Source: Tetrastigma voinierianum (Eukaryota > Streptophyta > Magnoliopsida > Vitales > Vitaceae). From it: DNA of 64,000 bases. The position numbers and the translations under genes were made by a program. Numbering within the stretch: the first letter of the stretch is position 1; each line of letters starts with the position of its first letter. Where the stretch lies: the NCBI GenBank assembly GCA_016808115.1, contig JAEQBH010003857.1, positions 186,001 through 250,000 on the forward strand, read 5' to 3'. The notes under the pieces were generated by a model. The model searched no databases, was not told the DNA's origin, and saw nothing but the letters and a program-made list of their open reading frames with translations. Positions 12,401 through 24,400 of this stretch are shown in pieces.

Positions 12401-15400
12401 TCGTCATATCCACTTAACGGGAGATTGAACTCGTTTGGATCGAAGGCCCTAATAAGGCAAATCACGGCAAGGAGGATCTTTAACAATGACCCAACAGCTG
12501 CATAAAAAATATTGCTCACTGCAAAAATATTGCTCACTGCAAAAATATTGCTCACGGCAAGGAGGAGCCCTAATACATAGGTCCTTTGCCCGGCTTCTTT
12601 GTTGGGCGAAGAGAGAACGGAAGACCACGGCGGAGAGCAAAAATGGCAGGTGGATGGAGGGCTCGGTTTGGGTAAGCCGGAGGGATAGAAGACGAAGGCG
12701 GCGCGGACGACCACGTGTGAAGTCCATCGCGGAGAAGAAGGCACGTGCCCACACGGCGCACTCTGCGCCCGGCGATGGGCGGCGAGCTGCCGGAGGTCGT
12801 GGCGGCGTGAGAATCCCCGGTTTGCCGGCGGGGTTGCCGGCCCGGTGAATCGGCCTGCGTCTTCTCGAAAATGTCTGTGGTTTAGGCGGAGCGAAGGCTT
12901 CCCGAAAGTCGCGGCGGCGATGGCGGCGGCGGCCGCGGCTGCGGTGTTGAAGAAGGAGATCGGCGGAGAAGGAGATCGAATGAGAAACACGATCACCCAA
13001 AAATTAGGTTTTTCTCTCTTGGCTCGATACCATGTGAAGAGAGAAAAATAGAAAGTCCCGATTTTATTATTTCCATAGAATAATCAATCTAATCTCTACA
13101 TTACATATTGGACTTATATATATAGGACTCACAATACAGTAAGACAATAAAGGAAAAGACTGTACAATATCTAACAGTCTACAATCAAATAAGGTGTGCT
13201 AATACTTCAATCTTATAGGATATAAACAGGGAAAGCGAAACACACAATACGTGAGAGAAAAAAAAGCCAAACAAAGATACAAAGAAAAGCTAAGAAAGCG
13301 AGAAAAGCGGAAGTCCCAGTAAGGCTTTCTTGGAGTTTAACTCCATCAATAACAAAACGATAGTCTCACACTTATTTCGAAATAATCCATTATTCACACT
13401 TTACATAGATCAGTCTTATATAGGCTTTAAGAGTTCCTAAAAATTGAATATGTTAGATATTGTACAGTCTTTTCCTTTATTGTCTTACTGTATTGTGAGT
13501 CCTATATAAGCTGATATGTAATGAGATTAGATTCATTGACCGAAATAATAAGGTAGAATTCTCTATTTTCTCTTCACGTGTGCTCACGAACTAATTTTAG
13601 TACTGCGTCTCGGATCCTGCGCGACAGCCTCGACCGCCTCGCTGCGGCGGCGTACTGAAGCTCTTCTCGGCAGCTGCAATTTCAGCGCGAAGAGGCCGAT
13701 CTACACGCGGTGGCCACCGCGGGCTTGGGCATCTGGCGCCGTCACGTGTCCGGCGGCTTGCCGTCCCCTGCCGGCGGTAACTGCGTGGCTGTGAGCTCTT
13801 CTGTTGACAACCTCGTGGTCGATCGTGTATCTTGCCCTCGGCGGTCAATGCAATATAACTGCTCCACCTTTGCCACTCTTGCCGAAGTCGGCCTCGATTC
13901 TCTTCATGGCTTCGGTTCATCTTCGGTAGCCGGTTCGCTCTTGATCGGCGGTTCATCTTGATTCATTCTCCAGCGGTTTGGGTCCCCTTTTTCTTCATGC
14001 CCAGCTCAGGCGCTGGTCGCGCCGCAATAGGGCTCTCTTCCAATCAGCGTGGTTGATCTCAGTTCGGTGGATATGTAAATTCCTATTTTAAATACATTTA
14101 TCTGCACGGATCTCCTACTATCACATCGAGGAAAAATTGATTGGTAGTGAGAATTATCTCTGGTCGACACGTGGAACTGGTTCATGGAAGACGGGGTTAT
14201 GAGGATCATCTTTATTACAGGAGGATGATATACGGTGTTGACAAGGTGCAACGGAAGAAAATAGATGCCGCAACCTGTAGCGTATTATGGCGTTCGGTTG
14301 ATCCAAGATTTAGCCGTCTTCGGGCTTACAGACATGTTCTAAGTTTTGGAATCGGTAGCTCATACCTGAATATCAGCGTCTTTATAAGGTAAGCCTGTGA
14401 TAATATCCTTGACAAGACATGGATCTATCTAATTATGTGGCGGATTGCCTCTCTTAAGAGAGGAGTTCACGACATTGATGCCTCTTTACTAGTAGCGTTG
14501 GGGCTCGACAAGCATGAGTTGTAGTTCTTTATGGTCACTTGCCTTACTCATTGGCCTCGAGCCTCAGTCCAGAATCTAAAGATAATTCTCTTATGGGTCT
14601 CAGTCCGTCTTCAGATGATATTATTTACGCCTCCTCGTATCTCCTCCACACGAACTTTACCATCAATGCTGTGCCCAAATTCTTATTAGATTTCTCATAT
14701 AACCTTGGGAGGACGATGGTACTAGAGTCGACAACGTCCTCATTGCTCTGTGCGATAAGCAGCCACACCGCGATGCGTTGTTATCAGTTTGCATGGGCGT
14801 CCTCCCGCCTTTACGTGGCGATCGCCGATTCTACTTCGGTCGCGGACTCTGAGCTCACGCATCTGGGGTGTTCCCCCGCGGCGATGAGTATGATGCTATC
14901 TTCGCTATGGCGACGAGTCGGTCTGCCTGCATTTGCCCGGACCGGTGTCTACATTGCTGCCTTACTCGCCACATCTTCTCTTGGACCTGGATTCGACTAC
15001 GGTGCTTAGATCATATTTACGATAATAAAGATCTTTCTCTTCTCTTTACTACTACCTACTTTAGCTATTAATGGTTCTGTGTAGCTAAGGCATTGGATTA
15101 ACTCATCCTCTGCCCACCTCTCTACCTCGTCACAACTAACCTCTGAGTGTCCACTGTCCCATTTACATCGGTAAAATCGCTCGTACTCTTAGCTGTTCCA
15201 TTATTTTTACGATAAGTCGTGACCTTACATGTGGGGCCCAGAGATGCAGGAAGATGATTGGCATCGGGCGGTAGTCACGGGGCCTCACATCCTGCCTCGC
15301 CTGTGATCACATCTCTGCGAGTTTGCGTTTCCCGCGATGCTCCACTCATCCACGATGCGTCTAGGCCACCTGAGTCTTTCTAAGTTCGAAGATGATCCCT

Positions 15401-18400
15401 GCGTTTTTCCACTTTGTCGTCACTTGCTGTGAGTCTGTCGGCAGAAACATACTGGAGTAATACTCGTTCAGCGTTTGAATAATCGGGCAACATCTCCTTT
15501 TGACCTTGTCCACACTGATGTTTGGGGTCCTTGTCGATTTGATACACTTTGGGCACAGTATTTTGTCCTTTCATTGATGGTATTCGATGTACTTGGTTAT
15601 TTTTAATGAAAACTCGAGCTGAGTTATTTTCTATTTTAAATTTTATGCTGAAATTCTTACCCGGTTGATATTTCTATTAGTGTATTTACGTAGTGATAAT
15701 GCCGAAATATTTTACGCACCCTTTATTTCATTTATGTCCCGACATGGGATCACTACGCCAGTCTTCTTGTGCTCATCTCACCGACAAATGCGGTATTGAG
15801 CGTAGAATGCGTCATCTTATTGAGACGGCTCGTACTCTCCTTCTCAGCCCATCATGTTCCTTTTCGTTTTTTTGGGGGACGTCGCTACGACTTGTTATTT
15901 GATTAATGCGTATGCCCTCATCGTATTACATGCTCGATTCCTCATTCACTTCTTTTCCGCGATAACCTCTTTATTTCCTTTACCTCCTACGTGTTTTTGG
16001 TTACTTGCTTTGTTCTATTCTCACTCGGAATGAGCGAAGCTTTCGGCGAGCGCGAAATGCATCTTCTAGGCTACTCCCGACTTGGAAGGGTTGCTCGTTG
16101 TTATTCCCCTCGGACTCATATCGATACTTTATCTCCGTGATGTCACCTTCTTGGACTCCCACTTCTTCTTCTTCTCTTGCCGAGTCTCTTCCCGTTGCGA
16201 TGTCTTACCGCTACATCATCTCCTCGCCCTGATTTGATGATCTATCTTCTCGTCCTTGGTGTATCATCCTTAGTCCCAGTGCCGTTGTTCCTTTCCAGCC
16301 TGTGAGGCCTGACTCACTTCCTCTCCGCCCGGCTTCTCTGCCGGCTGCACTTTGACTGCGATGACCCATTGCTCTTCGGAGAAAGGTAATCGCTCTACTA
16401 GCAATCCTCATCTATTTACAATTTTTGAGTTACCGCTCGATTATCTTCCACACACTACGCATTTGTTTCTCTTGTTCCACCGTTTCTCTTCCTAAGAACA
16501 CGATGAGGCACTTTCCCATCCGAGTGGCGACGGGCAATAGTAGAGCGAAATATGTTTGCTCACACTCGAGCACCCAGGATCTTGTTGTTTTGCCAGTTGG
16601 TAAGTTTCCAGTTGGTTGTCGTTGGATTACACGGTTAAGATTGCGTTCTGATGGTGGAGTTGATGCCTTAAGGCCCAGCAGTTTGCTAAAGGATATACAG
16701 GTTTATGGATTACGATTATGGTGACTTCCTTCTCCCATGTTGCTGGAATTGCTTACGATAAAATGCGCTTCTCTCCATGCGCTATGTGTTCGGCGCTTTT
16801 TCGGTTGGATATTAAAATGCTTTCCTTCATGGTGATCTTGCCGAGAAGTTTATATGGGCAACCACGGTTTTATTTGCTTCGGGAGTCACGGTTTAGTGCT
16901 GGTTACGCCCGCTCTCTAGCATGAAGCTTGAAGCAATCTCCTCGAGCATGGTTTGGCGTTTAGTTACGTGTTCAATTTGGCATGTATGATGCAATGAGAC
17001 CATTGATTTTTATCATCACTTAACTCTTGGCGGTGTATTTATCGGTTGTTTATGTGGATGGCATCGTCATTACGGGCAGTGATCAGGATGGTATTCAGAA
17101 ACTAAAGCAACATCTTTTCACCCACTTTCAAACTAAAGCAGAGCTTCCAGTAACTTGGGGATGAATAGCTGTCAGATTAAGTGTAGTCTCTCGACGGAAG
17201 TATACTTTAGACATCTTGGAAGAAGCCGATATGTTATTTGGCAAACCGGTTGACACTCTATGGATCTAATGTCCAAACTTGTACGGAGACGAGAGTCTTT
17301 CGGAGATCTGGGAGATATCGGCAGAGTAGGTAGGCGAATTATCTTCTCATTCGGCGGACATTTCCTTTAGGTGAGGTGTTGTTGGTCGATTCCCTACGAT
17401 CACCGTGTGATAGCCATTGGGATCTTTGTAATCCAGCGTTCTTGATATATTAAAAGTACCGGAGTCAAGGTGTGTTGTGCGAATAGAGGTCACACCCGGG
17501 TTATTGGTTACACGGATGCAGTTAATTTGTCACCCCACGGATAGACGTTCCACTTCTGATGCTTGTGTTTTCATTGGTGGTAACCTAATATCTACGGAAG
17601 AGTAGAAACAACGTGTAGTGGCATTTAGATCTAGACGGCGGAAGCTAGAGTATCGAATAACAATGGCAACATGTGAACTCGTATGGGCTGGTTACCTTCT
17701 CCAGGAGTTGAGATTTGGAAAGGGTGAACAGATGAAGCTCATACAATGATAACAATTTGCTTTACATATTGCATCAATCGATCTTAGCCCAGAAAGGGCC
17801 GGCAACGTGAAGTTATTGCCTTCATTAGAGAGAAGATGCGCATCGGATGTATAGCTACTAGTTTTGTCGATTCAAATGATAAACTAGCGGACATTTACTA
17901 AATCTCAGTCTAGAATTAAATACATTGTAACAAGCTTGGTGCATATGACATATATGCTCCGGCTTGAGAGGAAGTGTTAGATATTATCACAGTCTTTCGC
18001 TTTATTGTCTTCTTGTGTGTGAGTCTATATATATAAGCCCGATATGTAATGTAGAGATTAGATTCATTATTCGGAATAATAAAATTAGAATTCTCTGTTT
18101 TTTCTCTCTTCCCACTTGAGAATAAAAGCGTGACAAATCGAATATATAATTTATTCGAACCTACTCCTTAAAGTGTCTGCGGCAAGCGAGAAAGCACCCG
18201 TGCACTTCACGAGAGAGAAACGAAAGATGTCGCGACATCCTTGGTAATAACGAGGCTGTTTGTTAGTATTCTGTTGGTTGTTAGCTATTTGTTAGCTAAG
18301 ATTTTTTTTTATATATATATATCGGTATTTGTTAGCTAAGCTTTATCTTTGTTTTATTTTGAATTTTTTCTCTGACGCTCGGATGTTATCCACGATCTTT

Positions 18401-21400
18401 AGGTGACTACATGGTAATTTACTTTCGTTAGTTAATTAAATTAGCCCTTTGAATAAACGACTCATGATCGGATGTATATCGACAAAATCATTAATAATTT
18501 TATGGTGTCGAGCCACTCTTGTAAATCGAGGTTTAATTTTCTTCAAAATAATGGAATGGAAAAAACAACCATGACTAGCACCAGGACAGTTCATTGGATG
18601 TCACCTCGAATCGATTCCTCAATCCCACTGAAATTTGTCCCTTTGTTCTATTCATAGGCTCGAATAATCTAATCCTACAAATCATAGCCACAAACTAAAT
18701 GGAAGAATCTTCTTCAATGGTCCCAATACATCACCTTATTCCTTGAAAGGAAAAGTAGACTTGGTATTTGGCCAGTGAAAATTAGCACGGAATTCTTCGA
18801 TTGACCACAAGGCGATGGGATTTTGAAATTCTATGGTCATCGCATGGCGGCTCATCGACTTGATGGAGCGTGATCAAATGGACCTACTTTAACCCCTTTA
18901 CTAACGAGAGTTTGGACGATTGTGATTGTTCGGAATAAAAATGAAAAATGAGAGAGCTTATGGAGCACGAGCAGGGAGGGCCACGACGAAATGGATTACT
19001 TGCTCCTCGCGGCGCTACCGGCTACGACATATTCTAATCTGAGGAAGATTAAATCTCAGCTCTGAGACTAAAAGCAAGGGCCTCTAATGTACTAAATATT
19101 AAAACGCTCTCTAAAACTTATGGTAAGAGTTGGATCTCTTCTATGTTAACAACTAGCATTGCTCTGAAAATGTTGTCAAATGCCAGAAGATTCTTGAGAA
19201 GAAGTGTATTTGACTTCCTGACCTTAACTTACACCTTAATGAGGTTCATAGTGGAGTTCATGGAAAGAATCTTTTCCATCCTTCATGTCGATTTTGGTTG
19301 CTATATACTTTTGTATACTTTAGCAGCTCTTGTTATGTTGCTTTGTTTATCTATCGAAAAAAAAAAAAAAAAGAACCGCTTCCCGACCCGACAAGGTATC
19401 TCAACTAAGGGTTCACGAAAGAGACGCCTGAAAGAGAGAAAAAAAGAAGCTCCAAGCTTTCGGAGTTACCGCCGCAATGAAGAAGATGGCATGTTGTCTC
19501 CTCACAATCTTGGCATAAAAAGCATCTATTGGCAATGGCAAAACCTCTTCTTTGTAGTTGATCCAAGGTTAAGATTTTTCCCCAAGTTGCTTCCCATGCA
19601 AAGAAGCAAAGCTTAGGTTGAACACGAGCTCCCCAAATATTTGCCAAAGGGAAAGCAATAGTAGGTCTAGCCTCCAGCACCTTGTACATAGCTTTAACAG
19701 AAAAAAAAATAAAAAACACCACTCTGTCTCCAACCATCTAGGCCTGTCCTCGAGATCGTCGCACAATTTCTTTTGGCCTAGCCAAGAGAAAAGCCTTACT
19801 ACGTCATCCACCTACCAGTCATTAAGAAGTCTAACAAAAGTGGGATCCTAAAACCCCATTCCCCCAACCTCTCTCTAGACATCCATCACCCATGCCTCCT
19901 TAGAAAGGTGACGGAAGAAATAAGAAAGGGAAAAAGAGAAAGAAGACTCGAGGGCATCTCACATAGGTACATCCTTATTCCTTCCCGAATTTCACTCTTT
20001 GCCCATTTCTCACCACAAAGGAAAGCTTGTCCGAAATAAAATGTCCCCTCTTCCTGATAGCTTTGCAAAGCCCCTGCCGTGACCCCCGCTCCTGGCTTGT
20101 ATAAGACCTGACCCATACTCCTTCTCCACATACACCTAATAACATCCTTCCCTGAAATAAGCTTTTAAATGCATCGTAATAACATCTCTACTAAATCATC
20201 TTACATTCTAAGAGCCACCTCCCAGAAATCTCTGAATCTTCAACCGATACGCAATCTCACTTTCCTTGGCAAGTTAAGAATAGACACGAGGTAGATGAAT
20301 GGTCGAGTGTGGCTGACATAAAGTAGCTCTTCACTCCTTGGATTTCTTTTATCGATAAAGAATATTATTAAACAAAAGAAGAAGCATACAAAAGATGCTC
20401 GCCTAGCGACACATGGCATTATCTGAAATTTATACAAGGGAGGAGACCACGAGACTGTATAAAGGGGCTAAGGCAAGAGACTTACGGCTGACATCAAAGC
20501 TGCAGTACAAAAGAATTCTTTACAGTGATCCATATTTCCTCCCTTGAAATGAATCGCCTTTCCACATAATTCGATCTTTTCCAAACCTCTCACTCCTCCC
20601 CATCTGAAATTACGGGTAGTGAGCATCGGCATCGAGATAGATGGTTGGCAATCTTCTAACCTTAATCCATGATCAATTGATAAACCCTCTACATTATCAA
20701 CATTGCCTACCAAAATTAACTCACTCTTTTACAAATTTATCGTTAACCCAAATAAGGCCTCAAACCATACCAAAAGCCAACAGAGATAAGTTACTTGATC
20801 ATCCCTTGCTTCGAATAAATCAAAGTGTCACAAGCAGCAAATGATGAGAGATTTGTACTCCACCCCCTCTACCTTACACATGGTAAGCACGTTAAGAAAC
20901 AAACATCCCACCCCCACCCCCAACTGACCCTCCGCCCAAATGGATAAAAGCCTCCATTGCAAACGGATAGGGGATCCTTGTCTTGCTCTCTTGACTACAG
21001 CGGAGGAGAACTATCGGCCCGAATTGAAAGCTTGTAGTAGAAATACACACCCGACTTATCCATTCAATCCAATTCTTTCCAAAATCCATTTTCTCTAAAA
21101 CCGAGTAAAGAAAAGACCAATTTACATGGTCAAAGGCTTTTTCAATATCAAGTATACATAAAATGGCCCTCCTGTTGTTTTTTAAAATCGAATCAATAGC
21201 TTCATTAGCTTCTATTACTGCGTCCAAAATTTTTCATCCTTAGACAAAATCATTTTGAGCTTTTGAAACAATTTTGGGCAACAACTTTTTAAGTCCTTTG
21301 CTAGCCACTTATAAAGGCCTCCCACCAAGCTTATGGGCCTAAAATTTCTTGAATCCTCTACTCCCCCTTTCTTAGAAATCAAAACCACAAGCATGTATTC

Positions 21401-24400
21401 ATGCTTCTTACAAATACGGCCATGAGCAAAAAGAACTCCTTGAAAAACTCCCGCACCTGCAGCTTTAACAAAGTCCCAGCTCTTCCCAAAAGCCATAGAG
21501 AATCCATCACCTTTGGCTTTCACCGCTAAACTCATCTAAAACCCACAATCCCTTCCTGCAGCAGGGGCACTCGACCTTGCGATCTTAGAAGAGGGTCGAA
21601 TGTCGAAAGTATCGATGCTGGAAGCGAGGACATATCTGGCGGCGGCAAGTCGCCTTCACCGCCGGTCCTTAAACGGACTCTTCAATAAATATGGTGTTGA
21701 TTACAATGAAACCTTTGAACTAGCATCAAAGCGCAACACTTTAAAGAGTCTGCTAACCTTGGTTTGCCAATCTAGAATAGCCACTTCACCAACTAGACTT
21801 GAAGAATATTTTGAATGGAAATGGTCGACCATGATTTAGGCGAGTTCAAACCTCCCCACAGTAAACACGCCTCCTTGCAACAGCAAGTTGTGCATGATAA
21901 ATATCCATACACGGCGGGGAAGTGTGAAAAATATTCGAGTATATTAGGCTATTTATTAGCTATTTTTGTTGGTTCTTAGCTATTTGTTAGGTGTGGTTAT
22001 TAACCATTTATTTAGCTGAGTTTATCTTTGGATAATTCGATTGACCGATAGAATCATTCTTGATTGCACTTACGATAGATTTGCTTGTTGATCTAACCAA
22101 TCCATTTTCTACCGAACACCATTTTATTGAAAATTTCCAGAAAATTGGCTCACTTTACTTTCTTTTTCTTTTTTTTTTTTTTGATAGGCAAAACCATCAA
22201 AAGCGAGTATATTAGAAAGAAGGGAAGAACCCAAAAGTATAAAGGAAGTATACAAGGCTCCAAAAAATGCAAGCCAAAAGAAAGGGGAAAGAAGCCAAAC
22301 AGCTCTGAAGCAAAATCAAAAATCAATAATATTCAGGCTTGAGTATGCGTATCGATTTTTGACCAAGACGAAGAGCGAACATGAATTCTTCATCCTTTGA
22401 AGTGAGCAAAACATCCTCGAGAAAACGACCCTATTCCTCTCCTCCAGAATTGTCGAGCATAAAGGCGATACATCGAGAACTTCATCGAATTTCCTAGCAA
22501 GGGCCTTTCCACCTAGTAAGTCGATGGAGCTCAGAGGACCCGATTGACTCAAGAAAGAGCTCGGAACTATCATTATAGGCCCTTTTTATATCTAACTTGC
22601 ATAGTATGCCATTCAACACGTTCTTTAGTCCGCACCTATTGTTTTATTGACTATTAGAATTGCATCTGATATTTGTCTTCCTTGTGAAACGTCCCAGAGA
22701 TTTAAACATTTTGAACCCACATTTCTCAACCTGTTCACTAAAGCCTTACAAAGTCACTTGTATAAACCTCTCACATCAAGCTAATAGGCCTATGGTATTT
22801 GAAGTCCTCCTTTCCTATCTTCTTTTCTTTTCTTTTTTTATCATAAACGAAAAATAATATATTAAAAAGAAGATAAAAATACAAAGGAAGGAAGAGATTT
22901 CCTTTCTATAGTACAAGAACTTTCAAATCCAAAGCTAAAGCGAAGAATCCTACCTTCTTTGGAATCAACAACAAAAAGACACAAAATCATAGAACTTCTT
23001 GAAAATGTCAACATAATTGCAAACATGTTATAGAAAAACCATCAAGCTCTACCGCCTCATCCCCAAAAATTTATTGGAAAGCATAAAGGGCATTTTCCTT
23101 GAAATATGGGACCTTCATGCCTCAATAACATCTCTATTCAAAATCCCGATACTGCCAGCTCCATTCCTCAATCAGACAAAGGCTACAAAAAACTGATTAC
23201 CCCTCTATCGACAAGCAAGAGAATAATAATAAAAATAGGTAAAATCAATACTCTTGAAAGCGGCGAGTTCAATGTAACCAATGTATGCGGTTGTTATGGG
23301 AACAAACAGTTAGAAAGAATTCGACTAAAACTTCTGGCATAACAAGACATCTATAAATTGTCTTATAAGAAAACTGAAGCTTTACCCGGAAGTAGTGTCT
23401 AATGTACTGTAAAATAATGAGAAGAATGCATACAGTAAGGGGAGAGAGAGAGAGAGAGAAACCAAAGACGTAACCTGTTATCAAAAGAGATGGCATAGTT
23501 GTTCAAAGCCAATGCAAATGATGCTGACTATTTAGAGTAAAGCCAAGAGTGGTCAGATATATGTAAATGAACTTGTAGACTTGGATAACAAAATAATCAA
23601 AACCCAAAAAAAAAAAAGGAAGAGGGAAAAAAAAAAACTGAAACATGAGGAAATCAGTACGTTCCAATAAAAAATGAAAGGCAAGAATGATGCAATTGAG
23701 AGATTTAACTGCCATAAAATGAAAAGAATCTACCTGGCTATGATAATGAATAGAATTTACCAATTACAACAACTCTACCAATTGGAGAAAGGCACTGGAA
23801 GAAGCATAGCATCATGTGAAATTCTGATGCTCAAAGACAAATAAAATTAAAGTAAATTTATGAACTCTTTGCTTTATAGAACTTACTTAACTTACCAATA
23901 CTACAGACCCACTCCTCTCTTAACAAGAACTTTCAATAAACCTTAGCATACAAAAGCAAATACAGAATTTATATCATTTCAAATTTTGATCCGAATTTCA
24001 CCGGTGGTCAAAAATTTTAAACTTCAATTGCAAGAACCCAAGGTTCATATAAAAAGTTTGGAACTGAAAAGGCTGACCTAATAAAACTCCAGCATGTCCT
24101 CATTTTATTGCATCAAACAACATCGTTTATGCTGATAATAATTTTTAAATATAAGAGGCCCACTGGTAATAGTGATATGGTTCCATAATACAAACAAAAT
24201 GAAGCTTCATAATTTAGAGATTTTTCATAATTTTCCAATGGCCAAATTTAAAGTCACAGAATAATAACAAGTTTTTATATAATGAAAAAGAAAAAAGACC
24301 ATTCTGAACAAATTTTGGCCATTTCTTGGATCTTCATATCAACTCCTGGCCATTGAAAGGATAGCTATTGTTGTAGCTTGATTGAGCACCATCTTATATA

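Larger units (their letters stand above)
8316..13176 (-). mobile_element. Ty1-copia element A, full length but dead
   Basis: A 4.86 kb element flanked by the exact 5-bp duplication GTCTA (8311-8315 and 13177-13181). LTRs are 8316-8446 and 13033-13176 and run TGTTAG..TTCACA on the minus strand. Reading leftward from the 5' LTR: degenerate iMet-type primer site (TGGTATCGAGCC), GC-rich leader (12.4-13.02 kb), gag with DLSNYIGIASLKEEFLTLMP (about 11.56-12.35 kb), protease text NGSQTVAKGIG (11.28-11.47), integrase (10.49-11.1; ELFSIF.KF, SFMSQ), linker LPIALRKGNRSTSNPHPIYN (about 10.0-10.1), reverse transcriptase (9.02-9.8; THFQTKDLG, MAAMCS) and RNase H tail ASNPVFHERTKHIEVDCHF (8.5-8.67). The frame is broken throughout. 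It lies in the sense orientation of CPSF160. Confidence 0.93.
13452..18119 (+). mobile_element. Ty1-copia element B, same family as A, inverted
   Basis: LTRs at 13452-about 13577 and 17975-about 18119, flanked by GAATA (13447-13451 and 18120-18124). Order on the plus strand: GC-rich leader (13.58-14.0 kb), gag (about 14.1-14.85), protease/pre-integrase (14.93-15.35), integrase (15.4-15.92; LRQSSCAH and HLIETARTLLL), linker (15.95-16.5), reverse transcriptase (16.5-17.34) and RNase H (17.35-17.95). At about 17048 the reverse transcriptase reads YVDGIVITGSDQDGIQKLKQ: the second catalytic Asp of YVDD is Gly. The primer-binding site is lost. It lies antisense to CPSF160. Confidence 0.92.
18250..22118 (+). 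mobile_element. Ty1-copia element C, split by LINEs
   Basis: A 5' LTR-like stretch near 18253-18470 shares the TTGTTGGTT.TTAGCTATTTGTTAG motif with the 3' LTR (about 21923-22118), which follows GGCGGGGAAG. Between them lie gag text with SHKLNGR and SLKGK (18.68-18.78 kb) and reverse transcriptase text YGVDYNETFELASKRNTL (21.68-21.73 kb). The centre is replaced by LINE sequence (19.13-21.54 kb), and protease and integrase are missing. The 5' boundary is approximate. Confidence 0.68.
8208..23474 (-). other. 15.3 kb CPSF160 intron
   Basis: The largest intron seen. It contains copia A and B (inverted), copia C with two LINEs inside, and further LINE tails to about 23100. The left and right margins (8208-8310 and 23100-23474) are plain AT-rich sequence plus a GA microsatellite at about 23440-23460. 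Confidence 0.85.

Noticed and set aside
12397..13000. Long minus-strand open frame rich in Ala, Arg and Pro as a host gene
   Set aside because: It lies inside copia A directly after the 5' LTR and primer site; its length comes from the GC-rich leader with few stops.
23269..23360. Possible copy of the QEMPRSSFSVE exon
   Set aside because: Only a few words matched. The genuine exon with acceptor and donor is at 8076-8207.
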